Below are positions 55,308 to 63,457 of a stretch of 64,000 nt of DNA, piece after piece; the stretch's first letter is position 1; each line of letters starts with the position of its first letter. The notes under the pieces were generated by a model that was given only the letters and a program-made list of their open reading frames with translations, did no database searches and had not been told where the DNA came from. This DNA comes from Yanshouia hominis (GTDB lineage: Bacteria; Bacillota; Clostridia; Oscillospirales; Ruminococcaceae), in NCBI GenBank assembly GCA_014385025.1, contig JACRTB010000011.1, positions 56,864 through 120,863 on the forward strand. Direction: 5' to 3'. The position numbers and the translations under genes were made by a program.

Positions 55308-55333
55308 GAACCCGCGGTGAAAACCGCGGGTTC
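55308..55333 (-). terminator. Hairpin between the radical SAM gene and eno
   Basis: GAACCCGCGG (55308-55317) with CCGCGGGTTC (55324-55333), loop TGAAAA. It lies upstream of eno and downstream of the radical SAM gene; little T-run. Confidence 0.6.
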
Positions 55334-55491
55334 CGCCCGGGCGGAAATCCGCTCCGAAAGCGTATTTATTATACGACCGCCGCCGCGGCGGTGTCAAGGG
55401 AAGCGGGGGGATTTTTGCCGTTTCGATGCCATTTTGTGCAAAATCATCCAGCAAAGCGGGGATTTTTTCCCGCGTCAGGGCAAAACAACGG

Positions 55492-56361
55492 TCAGAATCC
55501 CAATTCCACCTGCGAGCGAAACCTCCGCTTGCCGGCGAGCGCCGCGTCAAGCTGAGCGATCATCTTTTCGCGGTCGGCGTTGAGGGTCCCCGCCAGCGGC
55601 AGATAATTGGAGGCGTGATTGGAGCGGAACACGCTCCCCTCGCTGTCCACATGCTCGAGGAAGAGACGGCTCTCGCGCGCCAGCTCGACCGGGTCCATCA
55701 GGGTGAAGCTTCCCTCCTCCACCCAGTCGGCGAGCGGCGTGCCGGTATACACCCGCAGGGTCAGCAGCGCGGCATAGTCCGGCTTGATGGCGGAAACCGC
55801 CTTCGCGGTGTCGATTGCGTGCTCGCGGCTCATCTCCGCTCCGCCCAGGCCGTTGATCGCGGTCAGCGAAAGCGCAATTCCCGCCGCTTTGACCTTGCGG
55901 CCCGCCTCAATGATCTCGGATACCGTCTCGCCCTTGTTCATGCGGGCCAGAACCTGCTCATTGCCCGACTCCAGACCGAGGTAGGCGATGTGCAGTCCAG
56001 CCTCGGCCAGCTCGGTGAGCTGCCCGAGTGTCTTGGTTTTGATGCTGCGCGGCGAGGAGTAAATTCCCACCCGCCTGCACTCGGGAATCTGCTCCCGAAT
56101 GAAATGCAGAATCCGCAGCAGATGCTCCTGCGGGAGGATCAGCGCGTCCCCGTCGGCGAGAAAGACCCGCTCGATCACCGGATAAGCCCGCCGCGCCCCG
56201 GCGAGATCGTCAAAGACCTCCTCAATGGGACGGACGCAGAACTTTTTCTCCTTATACATCTGGCAGAAGGCGCACTGATTGTGGGAACAGCCGATCGTGG
56301 CCTGAACGATCAGGCTGTAGGCTTCGCTCGGGGGGCGGAAAACCCTGCCGGTATACTTCAA
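55492..56361 (-). CDS. Radical SAM protein
   Basis: A 289-residue radical S-adenosylmethionine enzyme of unassigned reaction. The cluster motif near residue 25 is CSHNQCAFC, i.e. a CX4CX2C spacing instead of CX3CX2C. Elp3/MiaB-type barrel signs follow: ERVFLADGDALILPQEHLLR, AYLGLESGNEQVLARMNKG and INGLGGAEMSREHAIDTAK. It lies 15 bases downstream of tcdA in the same direction. The family is widespread in Clostridia and often mislabelled as coproporphyrinogen oxidase-like. Confidence 0.88.
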   Translation of the reverse strand: MKYTGRVFRPPSEAYSLIVQATIGCSHNQCAFCQMYKEKKFCVRPIEEVFDDLAGARRAYPVIERVFLADGDALILPQEHLLRILHFIREQIPECRRVGIYSSPRSIKTKTLGQLTELAEAGLHIAYLGLESGNEQVLARMNKGETVSEIIEAGRKVKAAGIALSLTAINGLGGAEMSREHAIDTAKAVSAIKPDYAALLTLRVYTGTPLADWVEEGSFTLMDPVELARESRLFLEHVDSEGSVFRSNHASNYLPLAGTLNADREKMIAQLDAALAGKRRFRSQVELGF

Positions 56362-56376
56362 TGGAAACAGCTCCTT

Positions 56377-57108
56377 TCAAATGGCGGTTATGGTTTTGCC
56401 CGCTCCGGCAATGGAGCGGACGACTTCGCCCGCAAGCAGCATCCCGGCAACCGGCGGGACAAACGAGAGGCTTCCGGGGGTCTGGCGGCGGCCGGGGGCG
56501 GGCGGCTCTCCCGCGGCGGGAACCAGGGGCGGCTCATCCGACCACAGGACGCGCAGCCCGCGGATTCCCCGCTTTTTCAGCTCATAGCGCATCACCCGTG
56601 CCAGCGGACAGACCGAGGTTCTTTCGATCGCGTCGATCCGGAAACGGGAGGGGTCGAGCTTATTGCCTGTTCCCATGCTGGAAACGATGGGAACCCCGGC
56701 GGCGTAAGCCCGCTCGATCAGGATAAGCTTGGAGGACACCGTATCGATCGCGTCCACGATAAAATCGTAATCCTCCAGCGGGAAGTCTTCCGCGTTTTCG
56801 GCGGTGTAAAACACCGGATGCGAAACAACCGCGGCGGCGGGGTTGATGTCGGAGATCCGCTCGGCCATCACCGCGGTCTTCAGCCGTCCAACCGTGCTTT
56901 GCAGAGCGATGATCTGCCGGTTGATGTTTGAGCGCGCGACGGTATCTGAGTCGAACAGGGAAAGCGAGCCGATTCCGGCGCGGGCAAGCGCCTCACAGCA
57001 AAAGGAACCGACCCCGCCGACTCCAAAAACAGCGACATGGGATTTCCCGAGCGTTTGAAGCGCCTCCTCTCCCAACAGCAGGGCGGCGCGCGAAAATTCT
57101 TCTCTCAT
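56377..57108 (-). CDS. tcdA: tRNA threonylcarbamoyladenosine dehydratase
   Basis: A 243-residue E1-like (ThiF/MoeB/HesA) enzyme, by family the TcdA/CsdL type that cyclises t6A37 in tRNAs. It has the nucleotide-binding GVGGVGSFCCEALARAGIGS (about 29-48), the DSDTVARSNINRQ motif and the later DAIDTVSSKLILIERAYAAG. The ATG at 57108 has aaggaggaa upstream. A 103-base duplication of its start region lies immediately upstream. Neighbours mnmA and tadA also act on tRNA. Confidence 0.92.
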   Translation of the reverse strand: MREEFSRAALLLGEEALQTLGKSHVAVFGVGGVGSFCCEALARAGIGSLSLFDSDTVARSNINRQIIALQSTVGRLKTAVMAERISDINPAAAVVSHPVFYTAENAEDFPLEDYDFIVDAIDTVSSKLILIERAYAAGVPIVSSMGTGNKLDPSRFRIDAIERTSVCPLARVMRYELKKRGIRGLRVLWSDEPPLVPAAGEPPAPGRRQTPGSLSFVPPVAGMLLAGEVVRSIAGAGKTITAI

Positions 57109-57283
57109 GCTTCCTCCTTGGATCAGTGCCGGACCCGGACGACGTGCAAATTTTCCCTTATGCCTTCCCCATGGGACGGAGATGGGCAGTGGGCGAAAAT
57201 TCTTCTCTCATGCCACCTCCTTGGATCAGTGCCGGACCCGGGCGGCGTGCAAATTTTCCTTTATGCTTTCCCCACGGGGCGGG
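57091..57283. repeat. 103-bp tandem duplication at the mnmA-tcdA junction
   Basis: Copies begin at 57091 and 57194. Each holds, in minus-strand order, the last codons of mnmA, the spacer with ggatccaaggagg, and the first codons of tcdA (MREEFS). Differences between copies are few (for example cgacg versus cggcg). Confidence 0.85.
57158..57211 (-). CDS. Mini-gene created by the duplication
   Basis: The downstream-copied tcdA start joins in frame to the copied mnmA end: an ATG at 57211 with a good ggaggt site opens 17 codons, MREEFSPTAHLRPMGKA, and stops at 57158. It lies between mnmA and tcdA on the same transcript. It is likely a by-product, but ribosomes should translate it. Confidence 0.4.
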   Translation of the reverse strand: MREEFSPTAHLRPMGKA

Positions 57284-58382
57284 AGTAGACGGCGTCCGCC
57301 GGCATGGTCGAAATCGTGCCGCCCCCCAATAGATATTCTCCCGATTCCTCATCATAGAATACGGCGGCCTGTCCGGGAGTCAGGGCGCGCTGGGGAGCGT
57401 CAAACTCGACCAGCACACCGTCCGGCGACGGATGCAGCCAGGCGGGCTGCGCCTCCTGCCGGTAGCGGGACTTGACCCGCGCGCGCAGCGGGGCGGAAAT
57501 CGGTGGGGCGGAAACCCAGTTGACCGATGAAACCGGCATCCGGCGGGCATAAAGATCGCACTCATCCCCAAGGATCACCGCGTTTCCTGAAAGATCCTTC
57601 TCCACCACAAAGAGCCGGTGCGCGGCGGAAACGCCAAGCCCGCGCCGCTGCCCGAGGGTGTAGCGGAGCATTCCCCGATGCTCGCCCAGCACTTCACCCG
57701 TGCGGGAGAGGAAGTGCCCGGGCGGCGAAACGGCGCCGAGCCGCCGTTCCAGAAAGGCGGCGTAATCGCCGTCCGGCACAAAGCAGATGTCCTGACTTTC
57801 GGATTTCGACGCGGTGGGAAATCCCTCGGCGGCGGCAAGCTCCCGCACCTCCCGCTTGGTCAGATCTCCCAGCGGGAAAAGAGTGTGGGCAAGCGTTTCC
57901 TGACTGAGGACATAGAGGACATAGCTCTGGTCCTTGGCGGGGTCCGCGCCCCGGCGCAGCAGCCACCGGCCGGAGCCTTCCTCCCGCTCGATTCTGGCGT
58001 AATGCCCGGTGGCAAGGAGTTCACAGCCGAGCAGTGAGGCCTTCTCAAACAGGCGGGTAAATTTGACCGAGCGGTTGCAGTCCACACAGGGATTCGGGGT
58101 CTCCCCGCGGCGGTAGCCCTCGGCAAACCGGTCGATGACCTCCCGGCAAAAGACATCCTTGAGATTAAAGGTATAGTGCTCAACACCGAGGCGGGCGCAC
58201 ACCCGGCGGGCGTCCTCAACCTCCGAGAGGGCGCAGCAGCCGCTCTGCTCCCGCGGATTTTCCCCCTGCCAAAGCAGCAGGGTGCCACCGCAGACCTCAT
58301 ATCCCTGACGCGCCAGCAGAAGAGCCGTCACAGAGGAATCCACCCCGCCGCTCATCGCGGCCATTACTTTTTGTCCGCTCAA
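57261..58382 (-). CDS. mnmA: tRNA-specific 2-thiouridylase
   Basis: A 373-residue enzyme that thiolates U34 of tRNA-Lys, -Glu and -Gln. It shows the PP-loop SGGVDSSVTALLLARQGYEV (about 10-29), the first catalytic cysteine in TPNPCVDCNRSVKF and the second in SQDICFVPDGDY. The TTG at 58382 overlaps the Rrf2 stop (TTGA) and gives the usual N-terminus; an ATG at 58364 is an alternative. It is coupled to the Rrf2 regulator, linking sulfur metabolism and tRNA thiolation. Confidence 0.95.
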   Translation of the reverse strand: MSGQKVMAAMSGGVDSSVTALLLARQGYEVCGGTLLLWQGENPREQSGCCALSEVEDARRVCARLGVEHYTFNLKDVFCREVIDRFAEGYRRGETPNPCVDCNRSVKFTRLFEKASLLGCELLATGHYARIEREEGSGRWLLRRGADPAKDQSYVLYVLSQETLAHTLFPLGDLTKREVRELAAAEGFPTASKSESQDICFVPDGDYAAFLERRLGAVSPPGHFLSRTGEVLGEHRGMLRYTLGQRRGLGVSAAHRLFVVEKDLSGNAVILGDECDLYARRMPVSSVNWVSAPPISAPLRARVKSRYRQEAQPAWLHPSPDGVLVEFDAPQRALTPGQAAVFYDEESGEYLLGGGTISTMPADAVYSRPVGKA

Positions 58383-58807
58383 ACCGCCGCCTCCTTTTCA
58401 CGCTGGATTCTGATGAGGTCGGCGAGGGTGATCGAATCGACCACCTCCGACACCGCGCGGTCGATCCGCTCATAGACCTCCAGCGCGGCGCAGTGCGCCG
58501 CCCGCGGGCAGCGGTCCGCCCCCACCTCGAGACAGGCGACCGGCGCGAGGCCGCCCTCGGTCAAGCGCAGAATTTCTCCCACCGTATACCCCTCCGGCGG
58601 ACGGGTCAGGCGGTAGCCTCCCTGCGGGCCGCGCAGGCTGTGAACAAAGCCTGCACGGTTGAGGATGGTGATGATCTGCTCCATATATTTGATCGAAATC
58701 TGCTGCCGCGCGGCAATCTCTTTGAGCGCGACGCAGTCCTGACGGCCGCTCATCGCGAGATCGAGCATCAGCCGGAGGGCATAGCGTCCCTTTGTCGAAA
58801 TTTTCAT
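58379..58807 (-). CDS. Rrf2-family regulator (CymR/IscR type)
   Basis: A 142-residue winged-helix regulator. MKISTKGRYALRLMLDLAMS opens the domain and the recognition region reads ISIKYMEQIITILNRAGFVH; SLRGPQGGYRL is the family wing. Three cysteines in CLEVGADRCPRAAHC fall where IscR holds its Fe-S cluster, with spacing 7 and 5. The ATG at 58807 follows gggggag. Its promoter's -10 is inside a 12-base palindrome (58897-58908), so autoregulation by Fe-S or cysteine status is likely. Confidence 0.92.
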   Translation of the reverse strand: MKISTKGRYALRLMLDLAMSGRQDCVALKEIAARQQISIKYMEQIITILNRAGFVHSLRGPQGGYRLTRPPEGYTVGEILRLTEGGLAPVACLEVGADRCPRAAHCAALEVYERIDRAVSEVVDSITLADLIRIQREKEAAV

Positions 58808-58898
58808 CAAAACTCCCCCTTGCTCTGCGTAAGCGGCGCCGCTTTGCGCGGCTCCCGCGCCGGGCGCGCAATCCAAACCCGGCGGATTCATTATCCCT

Positions 58899-58927
58899 AT
58901 TATAATAGAGGAATTCTGGGAAATCAA
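58899..58927 (-). promoter_or_regulatory. rrf2-mnmA promoter with palindromic -10
   Basis: TTGATT (58922-58927), 17-base spacer, TATAAT (58899-58904). The -10 lies in the palindrome CTATTATAATAG (58897-58908). Confidence 0.7.
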
Positions 58928-59002
58928 GAATTACCGGATTCTTCCGCCCTTTCCGGCGCAAATGTTTACAAATCCCGCATTTCTTTCAGACCGGGTTTGT
59001 GC

Positions 59003-59008
59003 TATGAT
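59003..59008 (+). promoter_or_regulatory. Extended -10 of the CPBP gene
   Basis: TGCTATGAT (59000-59008) is an extended -10 element 35 bases before the CPBP start; no good -35 is seen. Confidence 0.45.
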
Positions 59009-59042
59009 AAGAAAAATCAAACGGAAAGGTGGAATTTGTCGA

Positions 59043-60074
59043 ATGGCTGGACCCAATCAGAATGGGCGCTGGTATGAGCCGGTCAACCCCAATGAGCACA
59101 GCTATACCCCCGGCTACGGCTTCTCGACCCGCCCCCCTTTTCTTGTGGAGCAGCGGCTGATTTTGGGCTATTCGTCCGCCGCCGCTTTTGTTCTGCTCGG
59201 CTTCCTTTTTCTTTCGTCCTTCCTGCCGCAGATGCTGCTGCAGATTACCTATCGTTTTCTTCCGCCCTCGGCGCCCTTTGCGGTTGATGAATTCCTCTGG
59301 CAGTGCTACGTGCTGATCGGAACGGTCCTCTCGCTGATGCTTCCCTTCTGGGCTTTCACCGTCTACACCCGCATTCCCAGGGACTGCGCGGTGCCGGTCC
59401 GCCGGGTCGACTGGCGCCTGATTCTCGGAGCCGTGCTGGTCGCGATGGCTGTTTCTGTCCTCGGTGGATACGCCAACGGCGCGGCGGACCAGCTTTTTTA
59501 CAGCTTGGGCGTCGAATTTTTCAACAGCTTTGAAACGCCGGAAAGCGTGCCCGCCCTGGTGGTCTACGCCATCAACATGACGCTGATCCCGGCCGTTTTT
59601 GAGGAAATTGCTTTCCGCGGCATCCTGATGCAGTCGCTGCGCCGGTTCGGCGACAGCTTTGCCCTCGTTGTTTCCGCACTGCTTTTTTCGCTGGTCCATC
59701 AGATTCCGGTCAACATGCCCAACGCCTTCCTGATGGGACTGGCGATCGGCTATTTTGTTCTCTTTACCGGATCGGTGACCACCGGCATCGTCATCCATCT
59801 GATCAACAATACCCTTGTGCTGCTCTCCGGAATGTTCGATTATCTTCCGCACGAGGCCTCCTCCATTGCCTACGGCGCCTTTGATCTGATCTGCCTGCTG
59901 GCTGGCTTTGGGGCTCTGGTCGAACTGCTGCGCCGCTATCCCAACATGTTCGCCCTGCGCAGCAGCCAGACCGTCAATCCCAGCGAGCAAAAGCTGCGCG
60001 TCTTTTTGTGCAGCATCCCCATGTTTCTGTTCTATCTTGTCATCATTTGGCAGGCGGCGAGGTACCGGATATGA
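59043..60074 (+). CDS. CPBP-family intramembrane metalloprotease
   Basis: A 343-residue membrane protein with about eight helices. The abortive-infection/CAAX-protease motifs are present: EEIAFRGILMQSL (motif 1, about residue 185), FSLVHQ (motif 2) and HLINN (motif 3). Members cleave prenyl or other substrates, and some confer bacteriocin self-immunity. The ATG at 59043 has aaaggtgg upstream. It overlaps tadA by ATGA. The biological substrate is unknown. Confidence 0.9.
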   Translation: MAGPNQNGRWYEPVNPNEHSYTPGYGFSTRPPFLVEQRLILGYSSAAAFVLLGFLFLSSFLPQMLLQITYRFLPPSAPFAVDEFLWQCYVLIGTVLSLMLPFWAFTVYTRIPRDCAVPVRRVDWRLILGAVLVAMAVSVLGGYANGAADQLFYSLGVEFFNSFETPESVPALVVYAINMTLIPAVFEEIAFRGILMQSLRRFGDSFALVVSALLFSLVHQIPVNMPNAFLMGLAIGYFVLFTGSVTTGIVIHLINNTLVLLSGMFDYLPHEASSIAYGAFDLICLLAGFGALVELLRRYPNMFALRSSQTVNPSEQKLRVFLCSIPMFLFYLVIIWQAARYRI

Positions 60075-60538
60075 TCGACGCCGCGTTTGACGAAGAAATG
60101 ATGCGCGAGGCGATTGCCGAAGGGAAAAAGGCCGCCGCGCTGGGAGAAGCCCCCATCGGCGCGGTGATCGTGCAGAACGGGGCGCTGCTTTCGCGCGGGC
60201 ACAATCTGCGTGAAACCGGACGAAATGCCCTGGCGCACGCTGAAATTGTTGCCATCGACGCCGCCTGCCGGCGGCTGGGCGGCTGGCGTCTTCCGGGCTG
60301 CACCCTCTATGTGACGCTGGAACCCTGCCCGATGTGCGCCGGCGCAATCATTAATTCCCGCATCGAGCGGGTGGTTTTCGGTGCAAGCGACCCGAAGGCC
60401 GGGTCCTTCGGGTCGCTGATCGACCTCTCCAAAGTAGCATACAATCACTCTCCCCAGCTCACCGGCGGAATCCTCGCGGAGGAGTGCGCGGCGCTTCTGC
60501 GGGAATTCTTCCGCGCCTTGCGGCGGCGGCCAAACTAA
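60071..60538 (+). CDS. tadA: tRNA-specific adenosine deaminase
   Basis: A 155-residue zinc enzyme deaminating A34 to inosine in tRNA-Arg. The zinc and proton-shuttle motifs HAEIVAID and EPCPMCAGAI are complete, with ASDPKAGSFGSLIDL following. The ATG overlaps the CPBP stop (ATGA). The initiator tRNA gene lies 93 bases downstream. Confidence 0.95.
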   Translation: MIDAAFDEEMMREAIAEGKKAAALGEAPIGAVIVQNGALLSRGHNLRETGRNALAHAEIVAIDAACRRLGGWRLPGCTLYVTLEPCPMCAGAIINSRIERVVFGASDPKAGSFGSLIDLSKVAYNHSPQLTGGILAEECAALLREFFRALRRRPN

Positions 60539-60631
60539 GGAGCGAATGGCCATCGAAATATTACTGCAAAAAAGTACTTGATTTTTATCCGCCGGTATGA
60601 TATGATATAAAAGCTATCGAAAAATGGATAT

Positions 60632-60708
<77 letters not shown>

Positions 60709-60710
60709 AA

Positions 60711-60737
60711 AATCCCGAAGGCTGTGCCTTCGGGATT
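60711..60737 (+). terminator. Terminator of the tRNA gene
   Basis: AATCCCGAAGG (60711-60721) with CCTTCGGGATT (60727-60737), then TTCTT, directly after the CCA end. Confidence 0.85.
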
Positions 60738-60739
60738 TT

Positions 60740-61117
60740 CTTATGGAAAAGCCGCCTCTTTTTGATGTCAAATTTTTGCTCACCATTCAAAAGCCCTCCC
60801 GTCATCCCGAAGGCGAGAGCGGCGGTATCGGCTTGCTCATCCTTGGCTATTTCCAAATATCCTATGACGGCGTTCAATGGAGTCCGTATTTCATGGCTCA
60901 TGCGTGACATAAAATCCCCCTTGGCATGACTGGCGCTTTCGGCCTGGCGGAGCGCCAGGTTCAGTTCCCATTTGCCCTTTTCCAAAGTTCTCAGATGTTG
61001 TGCCGTTTGAAAATAGAACTTGCTCACGATGCCGATCAGTATCACTGCCGGAAGCAATACCAACAGATAATTCCGACAAAACACTTCGGAAAACGGAATA
61101 AAAAGGCTCAGGGTCAT
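60740..61117 (-). pseudogene. Histidine kinase fragment
   Basis: The minus-strand frame has a transmembrane segment ([20 protein letters not shown]) and a complete phospho-acceptor box [20 protein letters not shown]. The sensor part upstream and the ATP-binding domain downstream are absent; the frame decays about 90 bases before the tRNA terminator. It looks like a scrap of a hybrid sensor kinase left beside the tRNA gene. Confidence 0.75.
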
Positions 61118-61284
61118 GCCGCTTTCGTTGGTGAAGCTATACAGTCATCCAATTCATTTGACGCGTCCATTTCTGACGGCTTCAAGTGTCCCGGCCTTTC
61201 ATTTTGGAGAGGGAAGACTTCCAATCAGCCGGTGTATCCTTCTTTATTAAAATGCAAAAAGAAGGTTTCGATCACAGCCTTGTG

Positions 61285-61314
61285 AAAAGGGGGCGGCCGA
61301 AGCCGCCCCCTTTT
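61285..61314 (-). terminator. cysK terminator
   Basis: AAAAGGGGGCGGC (61285-61297) with GCCGCCCCCTTTT (61302-61314), CGAA tetraloop, eleven bases after the cysK stop. Confidence 0.85.
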
Positions 61315-61324
61315 CCTTTCAAGC

Positions 61325-62257
61325 TCATTGAAACATCGGTCCGGAAAGATAACGCTCGCCGGTATCCGGCAGCAGCGCCACGATCATTTTTCCCGCGTTC
61401 TCGGGGCGCTTTGCGAGCAGGGCGGCGGCAAAAAGCGCCGCTCCGGAGGAGACGCCAACCAGAAGCCCTTCTGTGCGGGCCAGCTCCCGGCCGGTGGCCA
61501 GGGCATCCTCATCGGAGACGGCCACAACCTCGTCGCAGATCTGCCGGCTGAAGTTTTCCGGGACGAAGCCCGCCCCGATTCCCTGAATCTGGTGCGGGCC
61601 GGGCCTGCCGCCCGAAAGAACCGGGGAGGCGGCGGGTTCCACGCCAACCACTTTTACCGCCGGGTTCTGCTCCTTGAGATAGCGGCCGGTGCCGCTCAGC
61701 GTCCCGCCGGTGCCGACCGCCGCAACAAAGAGGTCCACCTTCCCCTCGCTGTCGCGCCAAATTTCAGGGCCGGTGGTGCGGTAATGCGCCTCGGGATTTG
61801 CCGGGTTGTCGAACTGGCTTGGCATAAAGCTGCCGGGAGTGGACCGAAGGATCTCGCGGGCCTTCTCAATTGCGCCGCTCATCCCCCGCGCACCTTCGGT
61901 CAGCACCAGTTCGGCGCCGTATGCGGCAAGAAGCGCGCGCCGTTCCACGCTCATGGTTTCGGGCATGGTCAGAATCACATGATACCCGCGCGCCGCGGCA
62001 ACCAGGGCAAGCCCCACACCGGTGTTCCCGCTGGTCGGCTCCACAATGGCGCCCCCCGGCTTAAGGACGCCCCGCCGCTCGGCGTCATCAATCAGCGCCA
62101 GCCCAACGCGGTCCTTGGCGCTGCCGCCGGGATTGAAAAATTCCACCTTGGCGACAAGACGGGCCTTCAGCGCGTGGTTTTTTTCATAGTTGGCAAGCTC
62201 CAGCAGGGGGGTATTCCCCACCAGATCTGCCACGCTTGCTGCAATCGGCTTTCTCAT
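61325..62257 (-). CDS. cysK: Cysteine synthase A (O-acetylserine sulfhydrylase)
   Basis: A 310-residue PLP enzyme making cysteine from O-acetylserine and sulfide. It shows [14 protein letters not shown], the PLP-lysine region [20 protein letters not shown] (about 36-55), the [20 protein letters not shown] loop and [18 protein letters not shown]. The ATG at 62257 follows gggggag. A consensus-like promoter lies at 62292-62320. It may belong to the regulon of the nearby Rrf2 protein, by analogy to CymR; no site was recognised. Confidence 0.95.
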   Translation of the reverse strand: MRKPIAASVADLVGNTPLLELANYEKNHALKARLVAKVEFFNPGGSAKDRVGLALIDDAERRGVLKPGGAIVEPTSGNTGVGLALVAAARGYHVILTMPETMSVERRALLAAYGAELVLTEGARGMSGAIEKAREILRSTPGSFMPSQFDNPANPEAHYRTTGPEIWRDSEGKVDLFVAAVGTGGTLSGTGRYLKEQNPAVKVVGVEPAASPVLSGGRPGPHQIQGIGAGFVPENFSRQICDEVVAVSDEDALATGRELARTEGLLVGVSSGAALFAAALLAKRPENAGKMIVALLPDTGERYLSGPMFQ

Positions 62258-62291
62258 GATGCTCCCCCGTTTCTTATCGATATCGGTGATT

Positions 62292-62320
62292 ATTATCCCC
62301 CCTTGCCGCGGGAATGTCAA
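62292..62320 (-). promoter_or_regulatory. cysK promoter
   Basis: TTGACA (62315-62320), 17-base spacer, GATAAT (62292-62297), minus strand. Confidence 0.7.
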
Positions 62321-62341
62321 GGCCTTCCGCCGGAGGGAAGA

Positions 62342-62370
62342 TTGACAAGCCCGGTCCGCCGGATTACAAT
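62342..62370 (+). promoter_or_regulatory. Promoter of the HD-domain gene
   Basis: TTGACA (62342-62347), 17-base spacer, TACAAT (62365-62370), 36 bases before the ATG. It is divergent to the cysK promoter with 21 bases between the two -35 boxes. Confidence 0.75.
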
Positions 62371-62406
62371 AATACCGAGAAAACTTATCTGTCAGGAGGA
62401 ACCGTT

Positions 62407-62979
62407 ATGGCCGGTCTTATTTCCCGCGAGCAGGCATGGGAGCTGCTCACAGCCTACAACAAGGATGCGTTTCACCTGCATCATGCTCTGGTGCTTGAAG
62501 GGGTGATGCGTTATTTCGCAAACGAGCTTGGATACGGTGCAGAGGCCGATTTCTGGAGCCGTGTCGGGCTGCTGCACGACCTCGATTTCGAGCAGTATCC
62601 GCAGGAGCACTGTGTGCGGGAGCAGCAGATCATGCGGGACGCGGGCATTGACGAGCGCCTGATCCGCGCGGTGGCCTGCCATGGCTGGCCCACCCACTGT
62701 GAGTGGGCGCCGGAACATGAGATGGAGAAGGTGCTTTACGCAGTCGATGAACTGACCGGCCTGATCGGGGCGGTTGCGCTGATGCGTCCCTCCAAAAGCG
62801 TACAGGATATGGAGCTGAAATCGGTCAAGAAAAAGTTCAAGGATAAAAAATTTGCCGCGGGATGTTCCCGCGACGTGATCGCCAAGGGCGCCGAGCTGCT
62901 CGGCTGGGAGCTGGACGACCTGATCGCCCGCACAATTTTGGCGATGCGTACCTGCGAGGAGGCCGCGGCCGCCTATTAA
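62407..62979 (+). CDS. HD-domain hydrolase
   Basis: A 190-residue phosphohydrolase-fold protein. The metal ligands of the HD superfamily are seen as HHALVLEGVMRYF (first His), VGLLHDLDFEQYP (the HD pair) and VDELTGLIGAVALMR (final Asp). The ATG at 62407 has caggagg upstream. Such short HD proteins are often labelled hydrolases with unknown substrate, sometimes nucleotides. It is monocistronic. Confidence 0.85.
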   Translation: MAGLISREQAWELLTAYNKDAFHLHHALVLEGVMRYFANELGYGAEADFWSRVGLLHDLDFEQYPQEHCVREQQIMRDAGIDERLIRAVACHGWPTHCEWAPEHEMEKVLYAVDELTGLIGAVALMRPSKSVQDMELKSVKKKFKDKKFAAGCSRDVIAKGAELLGWELDDLIARTILAMRTCEEAAAAY

Positions 62980-62987
62980 AACGTGCC

Positions 62988-63085
62988 GGAACCTTTCTCA
63001 AAGCAAAACCACGCGTAAAGACGTGGTTTGCGCCAGTGCTAAAAGTGCATCCGGCCAGCCTCATAAGAGGTTCCGAACATTTTTT
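62988..63085 (+). ncRNA. Structured RNA-like element ending in a T-tract
   Basis: An outer 9-bp helix pairs GGAACCTTT (62988-62996) with AGAGGTTCC (63066-63074), enclosing an inner helix (63003-63013 with 63022-63031, one bulge, 8-base loop). Six T follow at 63080-63085. It could be the 3' end structure of the HD transcript, a small RNA or an IS200/IS605-like end; I cannot tell which. Confidence 0.35.
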
Positions 63086-63104
63086 ATATGCAGCGCATCA
63101 CTTG

Positions 63105-63126
63105 CGAGCGGCCCGCGGGCCGCTCG
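63105..63126. terminator. Perfect 22-base GC palindrome
   Basis: CGAGCGGCCCG followed by its exact complement, then TTTTCTTT on the plus strand. A second terminator-like signal after the HD gene. The remaining DNA to 63401 shows no gene. Confidence 0.55.
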
Positions 63127-63401
63127 TTTTCTTTGCATTCTCCATCCTGCCTGTCCGCTCTGCCTGTCCGGTGCTGAGGGGGGCGGGAGAACGAGTGTGG
63201 GCGGGCTTTAAGAGGGCCATGGCGCCCGGTGGCGCGCGGGCGGGCTAGCCGGCGGCACCGCTGAAGCGGCAATGCCCTTGATTGGTCCCTCCATTTCTCA
63301 ATGATTTGTCATTCTGCCGCACTCTTTACTGAGTCCGATGCTTGAAGCGAAAGCTCATTCATTGCCGCCGGCAGAGCCGGTGATTGGCTTTGGCACACAG
63401 C

Positions 63402-63436
63402 AAAACGGCACGCCGTCTTGAACGGCGTGCCGTTTT
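63402..63436 (-). terminator. Glycerate kinase terminator
   Basis: AAAACGGCACGCCGT (63402-63416) with its complement (63422-63436), CTTGA loop, 21 bases beyond the stop of the leftward kinase gene. Confidence 0.85.
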
Positions 63437-63457
63437 GCCTGTGGCCGGTTCGGCGCG

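Noticed and set aside
59043..60074. Bacteriocin immunity role for the CPBP protease
   Set aside because: No bacteriocin or peptide-export genes are nearby; only the general family can be stated.
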